Of a stretch of DNA of 64,000 nucleotides, positions 34,049 through 42,505 are shown piece after piece. Below the pieces are notes generated by a model that had not been told where the DNA came from, made no database searches, and was given only the letters and a program-made list of their open reading frames with translations. Position 1 is the stretch's first letter. Every line of letters begins with the position of its first letter. The translations under genes and the position numbers were made by a program. This DNA is from CAIQPV01 sp964480365 (GTDB taxonomy: Bacteria > Pseudomonadota > Gammaproteobacteria > Burkholderiales > Gallionellaceae): NCBI GenBank assembly GCA_964480365.1, contig CAYZPM010000013.1:1-64000 (forward strand), given 5' to 3'.

Positions 34049-35253
34049 AAAAACAACTCACCATTGGCACCCCGCTTAGTCCCTCCGCCACAAAAGTCAT
34101 GCTGCTGGGTAGCGGCGAGCTTGGCAAGGAAGTCATCATCGCGCTGCAACGCCTGGGCGTGGAAACCATCGCGGTGGATCGCTACCCGGATGCGCCGGGG
34201 CATCAGGTGGCGCACCGCGCACATGTCATCAATATGGCGGACGGTGCAGCGCTGCGCGCGCTGATCGAGCAGGAGCGTCCGCACCTCGTCGTACCGGAGA
34301 TCGAGGCCATTGCCACAGGCATGCTGGTGGAAATCGAGCGCGAGGGCCTGGCGCGGGTGATTCCCACCGCGCGTGCCGCGCAGCTCACCATGAACCGCGA
34401 AGGCATCCGCCGTCTTGCCGCCGAGACGCTGGGCTTGCCGACCTCGCCGTATAAATTCGCCGATAGTTTGGACGAGCTATGCGCCGCGACAGATATTATC
34501 GGTTTTCCTTGCATCGTCAAGCCGGTGATGTCTTCCTCCGGCAAAGGGCAATCGAAAGTGGATAGCCCGGCGGAAGTGGTAGCGGCTTGGGATTACGCTG
34601 CTGCGGGTTCCCGCGTGAATCAGGGCAGGGTGATCGTCGAGGGCTTCATCAAGTTCGATTACGAGATTACCCAGCTCACAGTGCGTGCAGTCGGCAGCAA
34701 TGGCGAAATCGAAACCCACTTCTGCGCACCCATCGGCCATGTTCAGGTACACGGCGACTACGTGGAAAGCTGGCAGCCGCAAGCCATGCCGGAAACGGCT
34801 TTGCAGCGAGCACGCGACATCGCCAGAAAAGTTACCGACGACCTCGGTGGCCTGGGCATCTTCGGCGTGGAACTCTTCGTGAAAGGTGATGAAGTGTGGT
34901 TCAGCGAAGTCAGCCCGCGTCCGCACGACACCGGCATGGTGACCATGTGCAGCCAACGGCAGAACGAATTTGAACTCCACGCCCGCGCCATCCTCGGTCT
35001 GCCCGTGGACACCAGCCTGCGTGAGCCGGGCGCCTCCGCCGTAATCTACGGCCAGCTTGAAGAAAAAGGCATCGCCTTCACTGGCGTGGAAGAAGCCCTG
35101 CGTGTCCCTCAGTCGGATATTCGCTTGTTCGGCAAACCCGAATCCTTCACCCGCCGCCGCATGGGCGTGGCGCTGGCGAATGGCAAGGATACGGACGAGG
35201 CGAGGACGCGCGCCAAGTTGGCGGCGAGTAAAGTGAAGCCGGTGAAGCTGTAG
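34045..35253 (+). CDS. purT: Formate-dependent GAR transformylase (PurT)
   Basis: ATP-grasp ligase of 402 residues that formylates glycinamide ribonucleotide with formate and ATP in purine synthesis. N-terminal KVMLLGSGELGKEVIIALQ, the ATP-grasp core (CIVKPVMSSSGKGQS, GLGIFGVELFVKGD) and the metal/substrate site SEVSPRPHDTGMV are all present. Length is that of the family. It is coupled by an ATGA overlap to the upstream transporter. Confidence 0.97.
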   Translation: MKKQLTIGTPLSPSATKVMLLGSGELGKEVIIALQRLGVETIAVDRYPDAPGHQVAHRAHVINMADGAALRALIEQERPHLVVPEIEAIATGMLVEIEREGLARVIPTARAAQLTMNREGIRRLAAETLGLPTSPYKFADSLDELCAATDIIGFPCIVKPVMSSSGKGQSKVDSPAEVVAAWDYAAAGSRVNQGRVIVEGFIKFDYEITQLTVRAVGSNGEIETHFCAPIGHVQVHGDYVESWQPQAMPETALQRARDIARKVTDDLGGLGIFGVELFVKGDEVWFSEVSPRPHDTGMVTMCSQRQNEFELHARAILGLPVDTSLREPGASAVIYGQLEEKGIAFTGVEEALRVPQSDIRLFGKPESFTRRRMGVALANGKDTDEARTRAKLAASKVKPVKL

Positions 35254-35297
35254 GGCGGAAGCACCCGCAAGCGATTCGCCATGTGCTGCCTGATTGT

Positions 35298-35510
35298 TTA
35301 TCGCTTGCGCAACGGATCAAGCAGAGATGACAGGCCGTTATGATCCAACTCCTGCATCAGCGCCAACAGCAAACCGACCTCGCCGGGCGGGAAGCCCTTG
35401 CGAGCGAACCAATTGAGATACTTACCGGGCAAATCGGCGATCAACCACCCTTTGTACTTGCCATAAGGCATGACGCGGGTAACCAGCAGTTGTAAGTGTT
35501 CGTGGTTCAT
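35298..35510 (-). CDS. DUF3820 family small protein
   Basis: 70 residues containing MPYGKYKGWLIADLPGKYLNWFARKGFP, the DUF3820 signature, then GLLLALMQELDHNGLSSLLDPLRKR. Family function is not established; it is sometimes listed as a putative regulator. The start at 35510 (MNHEHLQLL) is the most natural, but its ribosome site is poor. A GGGGAGG lies about 30 bases further upstream, so a start near 35522 (TTG) or 35549 is possible. It is convergent with purT. Confidence 0.75.
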   Translation of the reverse strand: MNHEHLQLLVTRVMPYGKYKGWLIADLPGKYLNWFARKGFPPGEVGLLLALMQELDHNGLSSLLDPLRKR

Positions 35511-35684
35511 CCCAATGACCAAAGTTTTGACTCGTACGTTCCTCCCCATGCGGGGCAGTCAATATTATGACCGTTCATCCGCTGATTTAAACCGCTCAAT
35601 CCAGATTTTAACCCTTTCATTCCAAGTCCAAAAAGCAGACAGATAGCCTTGGCATTACACCCTGAAGTTGGGTAAATTACATCC

Positions 35685-35816
35685 GAACTTAACGATATTT
35701 CAGAAGCACGAATGCCCGGTTTAAGTATCTCTGTCTCAACGTAGCATGAATGGTTCTCCTCCCTCTAGGTACCACGCCTAGCTTATCGGGGCAGGCAACT
35801 GCCCCGATTCTTTTTT
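35685..35816 (+). ncRNA. Candidate small RNA (unclassified)
   Basis: A possible promoter (TTGGCA at 35649-35654, 18-base spacer, TAAATT at 35673-35678) precedes about 130 bases without a good open frame. The interval ends in a strong hairpin (ATCGGGGCAG-gcaa-CTGCCCCGAT) followed by a T-rich run. It also contains CTAGGtaccacgCCTAG. I do not recognise it as 6S, SRP or a known riboswitch. Boundaries are guesses from these signals. Confidence 0.35.
35785..35816 (+). terminator. Rho-independent terminator in gene-free interval
   Basis: Perfect 10-base stem ATCGGGGCAG / CTGCCCCGAT with GCAA loop, then TCTTTTTT. There is no protein gene directly upstream on the plus strand except purT, more than 500 bases away, hence the small-RNA suggestion. 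Confidence 0.85.
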
Positions 35817-35879
35817 GTTCATATTTCGCCGCTGTTCAATTCCGGTTAGTCGCATCAATTCAAAACACTCGGAGAAACA

Positions 35880-35911
35880 GCGAGCTTTCCACCTGCGCTC
35901 GCCGTTTTTTT
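35880..35911 (+). terminator. Second terminator-like hairpin, 64 bases further on
   Basis: GCGAGC (35880-35885) pairs with GCTCGC (35897-35902), followed by CG and seven T. It could be a backup terminator or end a second short transcript. Confidence 0.7.
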
Positions 35912-36050
35912 ATGCCTCCGGTGCGGGCTGGAAAACATGCATGAATTCAGCCCCTTGACGCGTCATTTATCGATCCATTTATCGAGTCTGACAACCATTG
36001 TGTAAGGGCGTTGCTCTCAGTACACAAGGCTCAGGAAATTACGGTTGATT

Positions 36051-36245
36051 TTATATTCCGAATTTTTTTGCAGATGGGTGTTTGCAAAAACGGTCATTTC
36101 CAAAAGACAAAGCCCACTGGCAAAATATTTTCTCATTACAATCCTCCAGACACTCTATTAAATCAGTGCCGGAAATCATACGCACTTTACAATTTTTCCA
36201 GTCGTTCGCTAGGTGATCTATGGGTTGTTGAGTGCTTGAAGTCAT
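36051..36245 (-). CDS. Small cysteine-rich protein of unknown function
   Basis: 64 residues with five cysteines in the pattern NCKV, ECLEDC, FCQWALSFGNDRFCKHPSAKKF; no signal peptide or membrane segment. The FCxW...FGNDxFCKHP block suggests a small metal-binding (zinc) or redox fold, but I do not recognise a named family. Support for a real gene is strong: AAAGGAG six bases before the ATG, and a promoter TTGACA-16-TATTCT about 80-110 bases upstream with a palindrome just beyond it. It is separated from neighbours by more than 200 bases on both sides and is probably an independent, regulated unit. Confidence 0.75.
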   Translation of the reverse strand: MTSSTQQPIDHLANDWKNCKVRMISGTDLIECLEDCNEKIFCQWALSFGNDRFCKHPSAKKFGI

Positions 36246-36628
36246 GATTTACTCCTTTAGAGAGCGCAGGTCTTCAGTTCAGAGCAGACCTTCAGAGCAG
36301 GCCCTCAAATAAGGCCTTCAAGATGAAGAATACTCTTGCTTCCTGGAGTGTCAATATGCCGAAATGCCTATGTATTTCGGTCTAGGATGCCCCGACTATA
36401 AAAACATAACCACAATAGAAAGTAAAAACTGGAGGAAACCCTCGAATGACCGTTGCTGTTAGCGCCCGTTAGGTTGCGCATATTCCAATGCCTGCTTCTC
36501 ACTTGCAAGCGATCGTTGAATTTCGATTGTGAATTGTAGCTCCTGGCAGAAAGTTGACCATCAGCTTTTGACCGCTTTGAAATACGCACATCTCAGATCA
36601 AATTCAAACGTTTGTCTCCCGCCGGAAA
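36246..36628. other. Gene-free interval: leader and promoter of the small gene
   Basis: Contains the leader with degenerate tandem repeats (about 36268-36318), the promoter (36327-36354) and a palindrome (36359-36380). From 36381 to 36628 nothing else was recognised. Confidence 0.55.
36327..36354 (-). promoter_or_regulatory. Promoter of the cysteine-rich small gene
   Basis: The minus strand reads TTGACA (36354-36349), 16-base spacer, TATTCT (36332-36327). The predicted start near 36320 gives a leader of about 75 bases that contains imperfect CTTCAG/GAGCAG repeats. A palindrome, CCGAAAT-N8-ATTTCGG (36359-36380), lies immediately upstream of the -35 box and may bind a regulator. Confidence 0.65.
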
Positions 36629-36997
36629 TTACAGCAGGATCGCTGCCACCACTTTGCGGTCTTCTGCCATCAAAATGTTATAGGTGCGGCATACGGCGGC
36701 GGTATTCATGAATTCTACGCCAATGCCCACGGCAGTGAGCGCATGGTACAGGCGTGGATGCGGAAAGCGCTGTTGCGCACCGGTGCCGAACAACAATATC
36801 TCGGGTTTTAGAGCCAGGAAATAGGCGAAGTGGGTCTCGTCGAGCGTGTCGAACCCTTGCGGCTGCCAGTCGGTCAGCACTTGTTCCGGCGTGACTACGA
36901 TGGGATGTTCGAAGCGTTCGTGGCTGACCGCGACATAGCCTTCGCCGTGGGCGGTGAAAATCTTTTTGGTAATACTGGTGTTGAGATGCAGTTTCAA
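36629..36997 (-). CDS. Mth938-like domain protein (DUF498)
   Basis: 122-residue protein of the Mth938/Xcc1710/NDUFAF3-like family. Typical segments are PIVVTPEQVLTDWQPQGFD, FLALKPEILLFGTGAQQRFP and VEFMNTAAVCRTYNILMAEDRKVVAAIL. The mitochondrial relative is a complex I assembly factor; bacterial function is unknown. The ATG at 36997 begins MKLHLNTS. It is divergent from alaA. Confidence 0.87.
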   Translation of the reverse strand: MKLHLNTSITKKIFTAHGEGYVAVSHERFEHPIVVTPEQVLTDWQPQGFDTLDETHFAYFLALKPEILLFGTGAQQRFPHPRLYHALTAVGIGVEFMNTAAVCRTYNILMAEDRKVVAAILL

Positions 36998-37298
36998 GGT
37001 AACTCCATTTGCCGCAAAGGCCTCGCTCGGATAGAATTACGCCCTTTGCAGCCCGTGATTTCAGACGAATTCTACCGGATCGCGGATGCTTGGAATAGCC
37101 GATTTTGTATGGAGTGCTGCGGCATGGCGCCGCATTTTATAAAGCAGTGACGTATACACCCGCAAGGGGTACGCCGTGGTTGTAAGGGGCTAAAGCCCCC
37201 AATAAAACACGCACACTGCACTCCAAAAATGTGGTTGAGTGAGTTTTTGATATTGAAAGAACATTGTGAAACGACTTGATGCAAGCAATAGGGAAGCC
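36998..37298. other. Divergent intergenic region upstream of alaA
   Basis: Contains a hairpin at 37117-37141 (TGCGGCatgGCGCCGCA followed by TTTTAT) and a short GGGGCTAAAGCCCC palindrome near 37186-37199. No gene seen. A GTG at 37266 could extend alaA by 11 codons but is less likely than ATG 37299. Confidence 0.5.
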
Positions 37299-38525
37299 AT
37301 GCGCACCGTGCTGAAATCCACTAAGCTGTCCAATGTCTGCTACGACATTCGCGGCCCGGTGATGGCGCGCTCCAGACAGATGGAAGAGGACGGTCACCGC
37401 ATTATCAAGCTTAACATCGGCAATCTGGCGCCGTTCGGTTTTGAGGCGCCGGAAGAAATCCAGCAGGACGTAATTCATAACTTGCCGAATTCCTCCGGTT
37501 ATTCCGATTCCAAAGGTTTGTTCGCTGCGCGGAAGGCCATCATGCACTATGCCCAGCAGAAGAAGATTGCCGGGGTGGGGCTGGAAGATATTTTCATCGG
37601 CAATGGCGCATCGGAACTGATTGTGATGTCCATGCAGGGGCTGCTGAATACAGGCGATGAAGTGCTGGTGCCTGCGCCGGACTATCCGCTGTGGACGGCT
37701 GCGGTGACGCTGGCGGGCGGCACGCCGCGCCATTACCTGTGCGACGAGCAGGCAGGGTGGTCGCCGGATCTCGCCGACATGCGCAGCAAGATCACGCCCA
37801 ACACCCGTGCCATCGTGCTCATCAATCCTAACAATCCAACTGGTGCGCTGTATTCGAATGAGGTGCTGCTGGAGATTATCGAAATCGCGCGCCAGAACGA
37901 TCTTATTCTGTTTGCCGACGAGATTTACGACAAGATGCTGTACGACGGCGCGACCCACACTTCTATCGCTTCGCTGGCGGATGACATCCTGTTTGTCACC
38001 TTCAACGGCTTGTCCAAGAATTACCGTGCCTGCGGGTATCGCGCGGGCTGGATGATGGTTTCGGGCGAGAAAAAACACGCGCAGGATTACATTGATGGTC
38101 TCGGCATTCTGGCTTCGATGCGTCTGTGTTCCAACGTTCCGGGGCAGTACGCGATCCAGACCGCGCTGGGCGGCTACCAGAGTATCAACGATCTGGTAGG
38201 GCCTGGCGGGCGCTTGGCGAAACAGCGCGATCTCGCGCACCAATTGCTGACGGCGATTCCCGGCGTGACCTGCGTCAAGCCGAAGGCCGCGTTGTATTTG
38301 TTCCCACGCCTTGATCCCGTGATGTACCCGATAGCGGATGACCAGAAGTTTATTCTCGAATTGCTGGAAACCGAGAAGGTGTTGGTGGTGCAGGGCAGCG
38401 GCTTCAACTGGCCGCATCCCGATCACTTTCGCGTGGTGTTCCTGCCCAACGCAGACGACCTCACCGAAGCGATGGGACGCATCGCGCGCTTTCTGGAGTA
38501 TTACCGTAAGAGATATGGAAAATAA
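37299..38525 (+). CDS. alaA: Alanine aminotransferase AlaA-like
   Basis: PLP aminotransferase of 408 residues, likely glutamate-pyruvate transaminase. The N terminus LKSTKLSNVCYDIRGPV and KLNIGNLAPFGFEAPEEI match E. coli AlaA closely. Active-site lysine lies in FNGLSKNYRACGYRAGW; other anchors are INPNNPTGALY and FADEIYDKMLYD. ATG 37299 gives a length close to E. coli AlaA (405); a GTG 33 bases upstream is an alternative. It precedes hom and thrC on the same strand, a standard betaproteobacterial order, with a family B repeat between alaA and hom. Confidence 0.93.
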   Translation: MRTVLKSTKLSNVCYDIRGPVMARSRQMEEDGHRIIKLNIGNLAPFGFEAPEEIQQDVIHNLPNSSGYSDSKGLFAARKAIMHYAQQKKIAGVGLEDIFIGNGASELIVMSMQGLLNTGDEVLVPAPDYPLWTAAVTLAGGTPRHYLCDEQAGWSPDLADMRSKITPNTRAIVLINPNNPTGALYSNEVLLEIIEIARQNDLILFADEIYDKMLYDGATHTSIASLADDILFVTFNGLSKNYRACGYRAGWMMVSGEKKHAQDYIDGLGILASMRLCSNVPGQYAIQTALGGYQSINDLVGPGGRLAKQRDLAHQLLTAIPGVTCVKPKAALYLFPRLDPVMYPIADDQKFILELLETEKVLVVQGSGFNWPHPDHFRVVFLPNADDLTEAMGRIARFLEYYRKRYGK

Positions 38526-38527
38526 CC

Positions 38528-38614
38528 AGTTGGTAGACGTAAGACGTAAGTTGTTAGTTAAACCCATGCATCGGACAACGCAAACTTACGTCTTACGACT
38601 TCCGACTTCCAACT
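38528..38614. repeat. AGACGTAAG inverted-repeat element (family B), copy 3
   Basis: Fills the alaA-hom gap. AGTTGGTAGACGTAAGACG is mirrored by CGTCTTACGACTTCCGACT-TCCAACT. The centre again contains GGACAACGC. The outermost AGTTGG/CCAACT arms define its ends well. Confidence 0.88.
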
Positions 38615-38624
38615 AGGAAAATAA

Positions 38625-39938
38625 ATGAAACCAATCAATGTAGGACTGTTAGGCATCGGCACCGTCGGCGGTGGCACCTTTACCGTGTTGCAGCGCAATG
38701 CGGAGGAGATCGCGCGCCGTGCGGGGCGCCCTATCCTCATCACTGTGGTGGCGGACAAGAATGTGGAGCACGCTAATGAAGTTACCAAGGGGGCGTGTCG
38801 CATTACCGATGATGCCTTCGATGTGGTGAACGACCCGGAAGTGGATATCGTCGTCGAGCTGATCGGCGGTTGCGGCGTGGCGAAGGAGTTGGTTCTGAAG
38901 GCCATCCACAATGGCAAACACGTGGTTACTGCCAACAAGGCGTTGCTGGCCAGGCACGGCAACGAGATTTTTGCCGAGGCGCAAAAGATGCGTGTGATGG
39001 TGGCGTTCGAGGCCGCCGTGGCCGGTGGAATTCCCATCATCAAGGCCGTGCGCGAGGGACTTAGCGCTAACCGCATCGAATGGATCGCAGGGATTATTAA
39101 TGGTACTACTAACTTCATCCTGTCCGAGATGCGCGACAGGGGGCAAAGTTTTGAAAACGTGCTGAAAGAGGCGCAACGCTTGGGTTATGCCGAAGTCGAT
39201 CCGACTTTTGATATTGAAGGTGTGGATGCGGCGCACAAGATCACTATTCTTTCCGCGATTGCTTTTGGCACCCCGATGCAGTTCGACAAGGCGTACATTG
39301 AGGGAATTTCCAACCTTCAGGCGTTGGACATCAAGTATGCCGAACAGTTGGGTTATCGCATCAAGCTGCTGGGAATTACGCGCCGCAGACCAGAGGGAAT
39401 TGAATTACGTGTTCATCCCACGCTGATTCCGGCCAAGCGCCTGATCGCCAATGTGGAAGGTGCGATGAATGCCGTGCTGGTGCAGGCGGATGCGGTGGGC
39501 GCCACGCTGTATTACGGCAAGGGCGCCGGTGCGGAGCCGACCGCTAGCTCAGTGATCGCCGATCTGGTGGACGTGACGCGCGTGCACACCGCCGACCCGG
39601 AAAATCGTGTGCCGCACCTTGCATTCCAGCCGGATCAACTGGTTGATTTTCCCATCCTGCCGATTGATGCTGTGGTGAGTAGCTATTACCTGCGCATGCG
39701 AGTGTGGGATGAACCCGGCGTGCTGGCCGACATCACGCGCGTGCTGGCCGACGAAAAGATTTCGATTGATGCCGTAATCCAGAAAGAAGCGCGTGAAGGT
39801 GAAGATGAGGCCGATTTGGTGCTGCTCACCCACCGGACAGTTGAGAAACTTATCAACGAATCCATAGTACGGCTTGAAAAGTTGCCGGTGGTGGTGGGCA
39901 AGATCACACGCCTGCGCATGGAGGCTTTGGGAAAATAA
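38625..39938 (+). CDS. hom: Homoserine dehydrogenase
   Basis: NAD(P)H-dependent reduction of aspartate semialdehyde to homoserine for threonine and methionine. 437 residues, with the N-terminal Rossmann motif GLLGIGTVGGGTF, catalytic-domain segments NKALLARHG, AGIINGTTNFILSEM and YAEVDPTFDIEGVDAAHK, and a C-terminal ACT domain (about 350-430, YLRMRVWDEPGVLADI) for threonine feedback. It precedes thrC by 81 bases, which contain two small repeats. Confidence 0.97.
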   Translation: MKPINVGLLGIGTVGGGTFTVLQRNAEEIARRAGRPILITVVADKNVEHANEVTKGACRITDDAFDVVNDPEVDIVVELIGGCGVAKELVLKAIHNGKHVVTANKALLARHGNEIFAEAQKMRVMVAFEAAVAGGIPIIKAVREGLSANRIEWIAGIINGTTNFILSEMRDRGQSFENVLKEAQRLGYAEVDPTFDIEGVDAAHKITILSAIAFGTPMQFDKAYIEGISNLQALDIKYAEQLGYRIKLLGITRRRPEGIELRVHPTLIPAKRLIANVEGAMNAVLVQADAVGATLYYGKGAGAEPTASSVIADLVDVTRVHTADPENRVPHLAFQPDQLVDFPILPIDAVVSSYYLRMRVWDEPGVLADITRVLADEKISIDAVIQKEAREGEDEADLVLLTHRTVEKLINESIVRLEKLPVVVGKITRLRMEALGK

Positions 39939-39947
39939 ATGTGTAGC

Positions 39948-40006
39948 GTGGGTTAGCACAGCGTAACCCACCAACAAATGGATTCCCGCCTGCGCGGGAA
40001 CGATGA
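39948..40006. repeat. GTGGGTTA hairpin and partial family A repeat
   Basis: In the hom-thrC gap, GTGGGTTA-gcacagcg-TAACCCAC (39948-39971) is followed by a half family A unit (GGATTCCCGCctgcGCGGGAACGATG, 39979-40006). No T-run, so it is not a classical terminator. Confidence 0.65.
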
Positions 40007-40019
40007 TGGTGAGTAACAA

Positions 40020-41450
40020 ATGAAATACATTTCCACACGCGGCAATACCCCCGCCAAGACCTTTACCGAAATTCTGCTGGGCGGACTCGCGCCAGATGGC
40101 GGGCTGTACCTGCCTGAGGAATATCCACAGGTGAGCCGTCTCGAACTGGATGCGTGGCGCAGCCTGTCTTATGCCGACCTTGCCTTCGCGGTGCTGTCGA
40201 AATTCATCACCGACATTCCGGCGGACGATTTGCGTGCCATCATCCGCAAGACTTACACCGCCGAGGTGTACTGCAATGGCCGTTCCGATAGCCATGCTCA
40301 CGACATCACGCCGTTGCGCACGCTGGAGCCGGGCGTGCATATTCTAGAGCTGTCCAATGGCCCGACGCTTGCGTTCAAGGACATGGCGATGCAGTTGCTG
40401 GGAAACCTGTTCGAGTATGCGCTGGATAAGCAGGATGACGAACTGAACATCCTCGGTGCGACTTCCGGCGACACTGGATCTGCCGCCGAATACGCCATGC
40501 GCGGCAAGCGCGGCATCCGCGTGTTCATGCTTTCTCCCAACGGCAAGATGTCCGCATTCCAACGCGCGCAGATGTATTCGCTGCAAGACCCGAACATCTA
40601 CAACATCGCCATCAACGGCATGTTCGACAATGCGCAGGATATGGTGAAGGCGGTATCCAACGATCACGCCTTCAAGGCCAAATACAAAATCGGCACGGTC
40701 AACTCGATCAACTGGGCGCGTGTATCGGCGCAGATTGTTTACTATTTCAAGGGTTACTTTGCCGCAACGAAAACCAACGACGAGCAGGTGGCGTTTTCGG
40801 TGCCCTCAGGCAACTTTGGCAACATCTGCGCAGGACACATCGCGCGCATGATGGGCCTGCCCATTGGTCAACTCATTCTCGCTACCAACGAGAACGATGT
40901 GCTGGATGAGTTTTTCCGCATCGGCGTGTACCGCCCGCGTGGCACCGATCACACCTACGAGACGAGCAGCCCTTCAATGGATATCTCTAAGGCGAGTAAC
41001 TTCGAGCGCTTCATGTTTGACCTGGTAGGGCGCGATGGTGCAAAGGTGCGCGAGTTCTGGAGTAAAGTGGATACTGGCGATGCATTCGACATCAAGGTTA
41101 CGCCATACTGGCAGACTTTATCCACATTCCATTTCGCCTCCGGCAAGAGCAGGCATCAGGATCGCCTGATGACCATCCGCGAACTGTGGGAGGAATACGG
41201 CGTGGTGGTAGACCCCCACACTGCCGATGGAATCAAGGTCGGCATGGAGCAGCGCCGCCCCAGCTTACCACTGATCTGCCTGGAAACTGCGTTGCCTGCC
41301 AAATTCGAAGAAACTATCGTTGAAGCATTGGGGCGCCAGCCAGAACGTCCTGTCGGGTTGGAAGGCGTCGAAGCGCTGCCGCAACGCTGCGAAGTGATGG
41401 GTACGGATGTGGCGAAGCTCAAGGCATACATTGCAGCGAACGTGCCTTAA
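40020..41450 (+). CDS. thrC: Threonine synthase
   Basis: PLP enzyme of 476 residues converting O-phosphohomoserine to threonine. PLP lysine is in GPTLAFKDMAMQ; ATSGDTGSAAEYAMRGK and SVPSGNFGNICAGHIA bind substrate and cofactor phosphate. Length matches the long (ThrC1) class. N-terminal MKYISTRGNTPAKTF is typical. It is likely co-transcribed with hom. Confidence 0.97.
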   Translation: MKYISTRGNTPAKTFTEILLGGLAPDGGLYLPEEYPQVSRLELDAWRSLSYADLAFAVLSKFITDIPADDLRAIIRKTYTAEVYCNGRSDSHAHDITPLRTLEPGVHILELSNGPTLAFKDMAMQLLGNLFEYALDKQDDELNILGATSGDTGSAAEYAMRGKRGIRVFMLSPNGKMSAFQRAQMYSLQDPNIYNIAINGMFDNAQDMVKAVSNDHAFKAKYKIGTVNSINWARVSAQIVYYFKGYFAATKTNDEQVAFSVPSGNFGNICAGHIARMMGLPIGQLILATNENDVLDEFFRIGVYRPRGTDHTYETSSPSMDISKASNFERFMFDLVGRDGAKVREFWSKVDTGDAFDIKVTPYWQTLSTFHFASGKSRHQDRLMTIRELWEEYGVVVDPHTADGIKVGMEQRRPSLPLICLETALPAKFEETIVEALGRQPERPVGLEGVEALPQRCEVMGTDVAKLKAYIAANVP

Positions 41451-41521
41451 ATCATGGCGCGATGCATCGCGCCACTACGGAAAGACGGGGTAGGGGCGCA
41501 ATTCATTGCACCCAAAATCGC

Positions 41522-42427
41522 ATGAACAATCTGCTCCTGCTCATTATCTGCTTCATCGCCGGTATGCTGCTGCATCGGTCAGGCCGCATGCCCAATCAAG
41601 CACCGGCAACGCTCAACAGCTTCATCATCCATGTCTCGTTACCTGCGCTGACGCTGCTGTATATCCACGATCTGAAGCTCACTGGCGGCATTGTGCTGAT
41701 GGCGGCGATGGCGTGGATTAATTTCGCGCTGGCGGCGGGGTTTTTCTGGCTTGTCGGGCGCTGGTTGAAATTGCCGCGCGGCACGGTGGGTGCGCTAATG
41801 TTGACGGGTGGGCTGGGCAATACTTCGTTCTTCGGGCTGCCGATGATTGAGGCTTATTACGGTCATGAGGGCATAGGTAGCGGCATCATCATAGATCAAC
41901 TCGGTTCGTTTCTGGTGCTGTCCACGCTGGGTATCACCGTGGCTGGGCTGTATTCGTCAGGACGTCCGACGGCGGGTGAAATTGTGCGGCGCATCGCGTT
42001 GTTTCCGCCATTTGTTGCGCTGATCATTGCACTCGCATTAATTCCTCTGGAATACGCACCGTGGTTCACCGCGCTGCTCAAACGATTGGGCGATACGCTC
42101 GCACCGCTGGCATTGGTGTCGGTCGGTTTTCAGTTGCGCCTCGGACATCTGGCGGGCAATGGGCGCAACCTCGCCATCGGGCTGGGTTTCAAGTTGTTGT
42201 TTGCGCCGCTGCTAATTTATTTGTTCTATGTTCAATTGCTCGGCGCGCACGGGCAAGCGATTCAGGTGACGTTGTTCGAGGCCGCCATGCCGCCGATGAT
42301 TACCGCTGCCATCATCGCAACCGATCACGACCTTGACCCGCAGCTTTCGACATTGATGGTGGCGGTGGGATTGCTGGTTTCTTTTGCCACACTCAGCGGC
42401 TGGTGGTGGGTATTACAAGGGGCGTAG
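41522..42427 (+). CDS. AEC (auxin efflux carrier) family transporter
   Basis: Inner-membrane permease of 301 residues with about ten helices. LPALTLLYIHDLK in the first half and a GGLGNTSFFGLPMIEAYYG block are typical of AEC/MleP-type carriers. The second half carries APLALVSVGFQLRLGHL and EAAMPPMITAAIIATDHDLDP. ATG 41522 (MNNLLLLIICF) is chosen because it begins the first membrane helix. Substrate is unknown. It starts about 70 bases after thrC on the same strand. Confidence 0.87.
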   Translation: MNNLLLLIICFIAGMLLHRSGRMPNQAPATLNSFIIHVSLPALTLLYIHDLKLTGGIVLMAAMAWINFALAAGFFWLVGRWLKLPRGTVGALMLTGGLGNTSFFGLPMIEAYYGHEGIGSGIIIDQLGSFLVLSTLGITVAGLYSSGRPTAGEIVRRIALFPPFVALIIALALIPLEYAPWFTALLKRLGDTLAPLALVSVGFQLRLGHLAGNGRNLAIGLGFKLLFAPLLIYLFYVQLLGAHGQAIQVTLFEAAMPPMITAAIIATDHDLDPQLSTLMVAVGLLVSFATLSGWWWVLQGA

Positions 42428-42505
42428 TCACATCGTGAAGGCGCAGGGCATAACGGCTGTCCGCGCTGATTGATCTCGGCACGTATGCGATAACTTCCCG
42501 TTTTT

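Larger units (their letters stand above)
35550..36050. other. Gene-free interval with two successive terminator-like hairpins
   Basis: No protein gene is convincing here. Two hairpins each followed by a T-run (35785-35816 and 35880-35911, plus strand) and a possible promoter near 35649-35678 suggest one or two small RNAs. From 35912 to 36050 I see nothing clear. Confidence 0.5.

Noticed and set aside
35750..35944. Open frame across the two terminator hairpins
   Set aside because: It spans both terminator stems, has no ribosome site and no protein-like composition.
37117..37141. Hairpin TGCGGC-atg-GCGCCGCA as a terminator
   Set aside because: It is followed by only TTTTAT and no plus-strand gene precedes it closely, so it is noted in the interval entry but not called.
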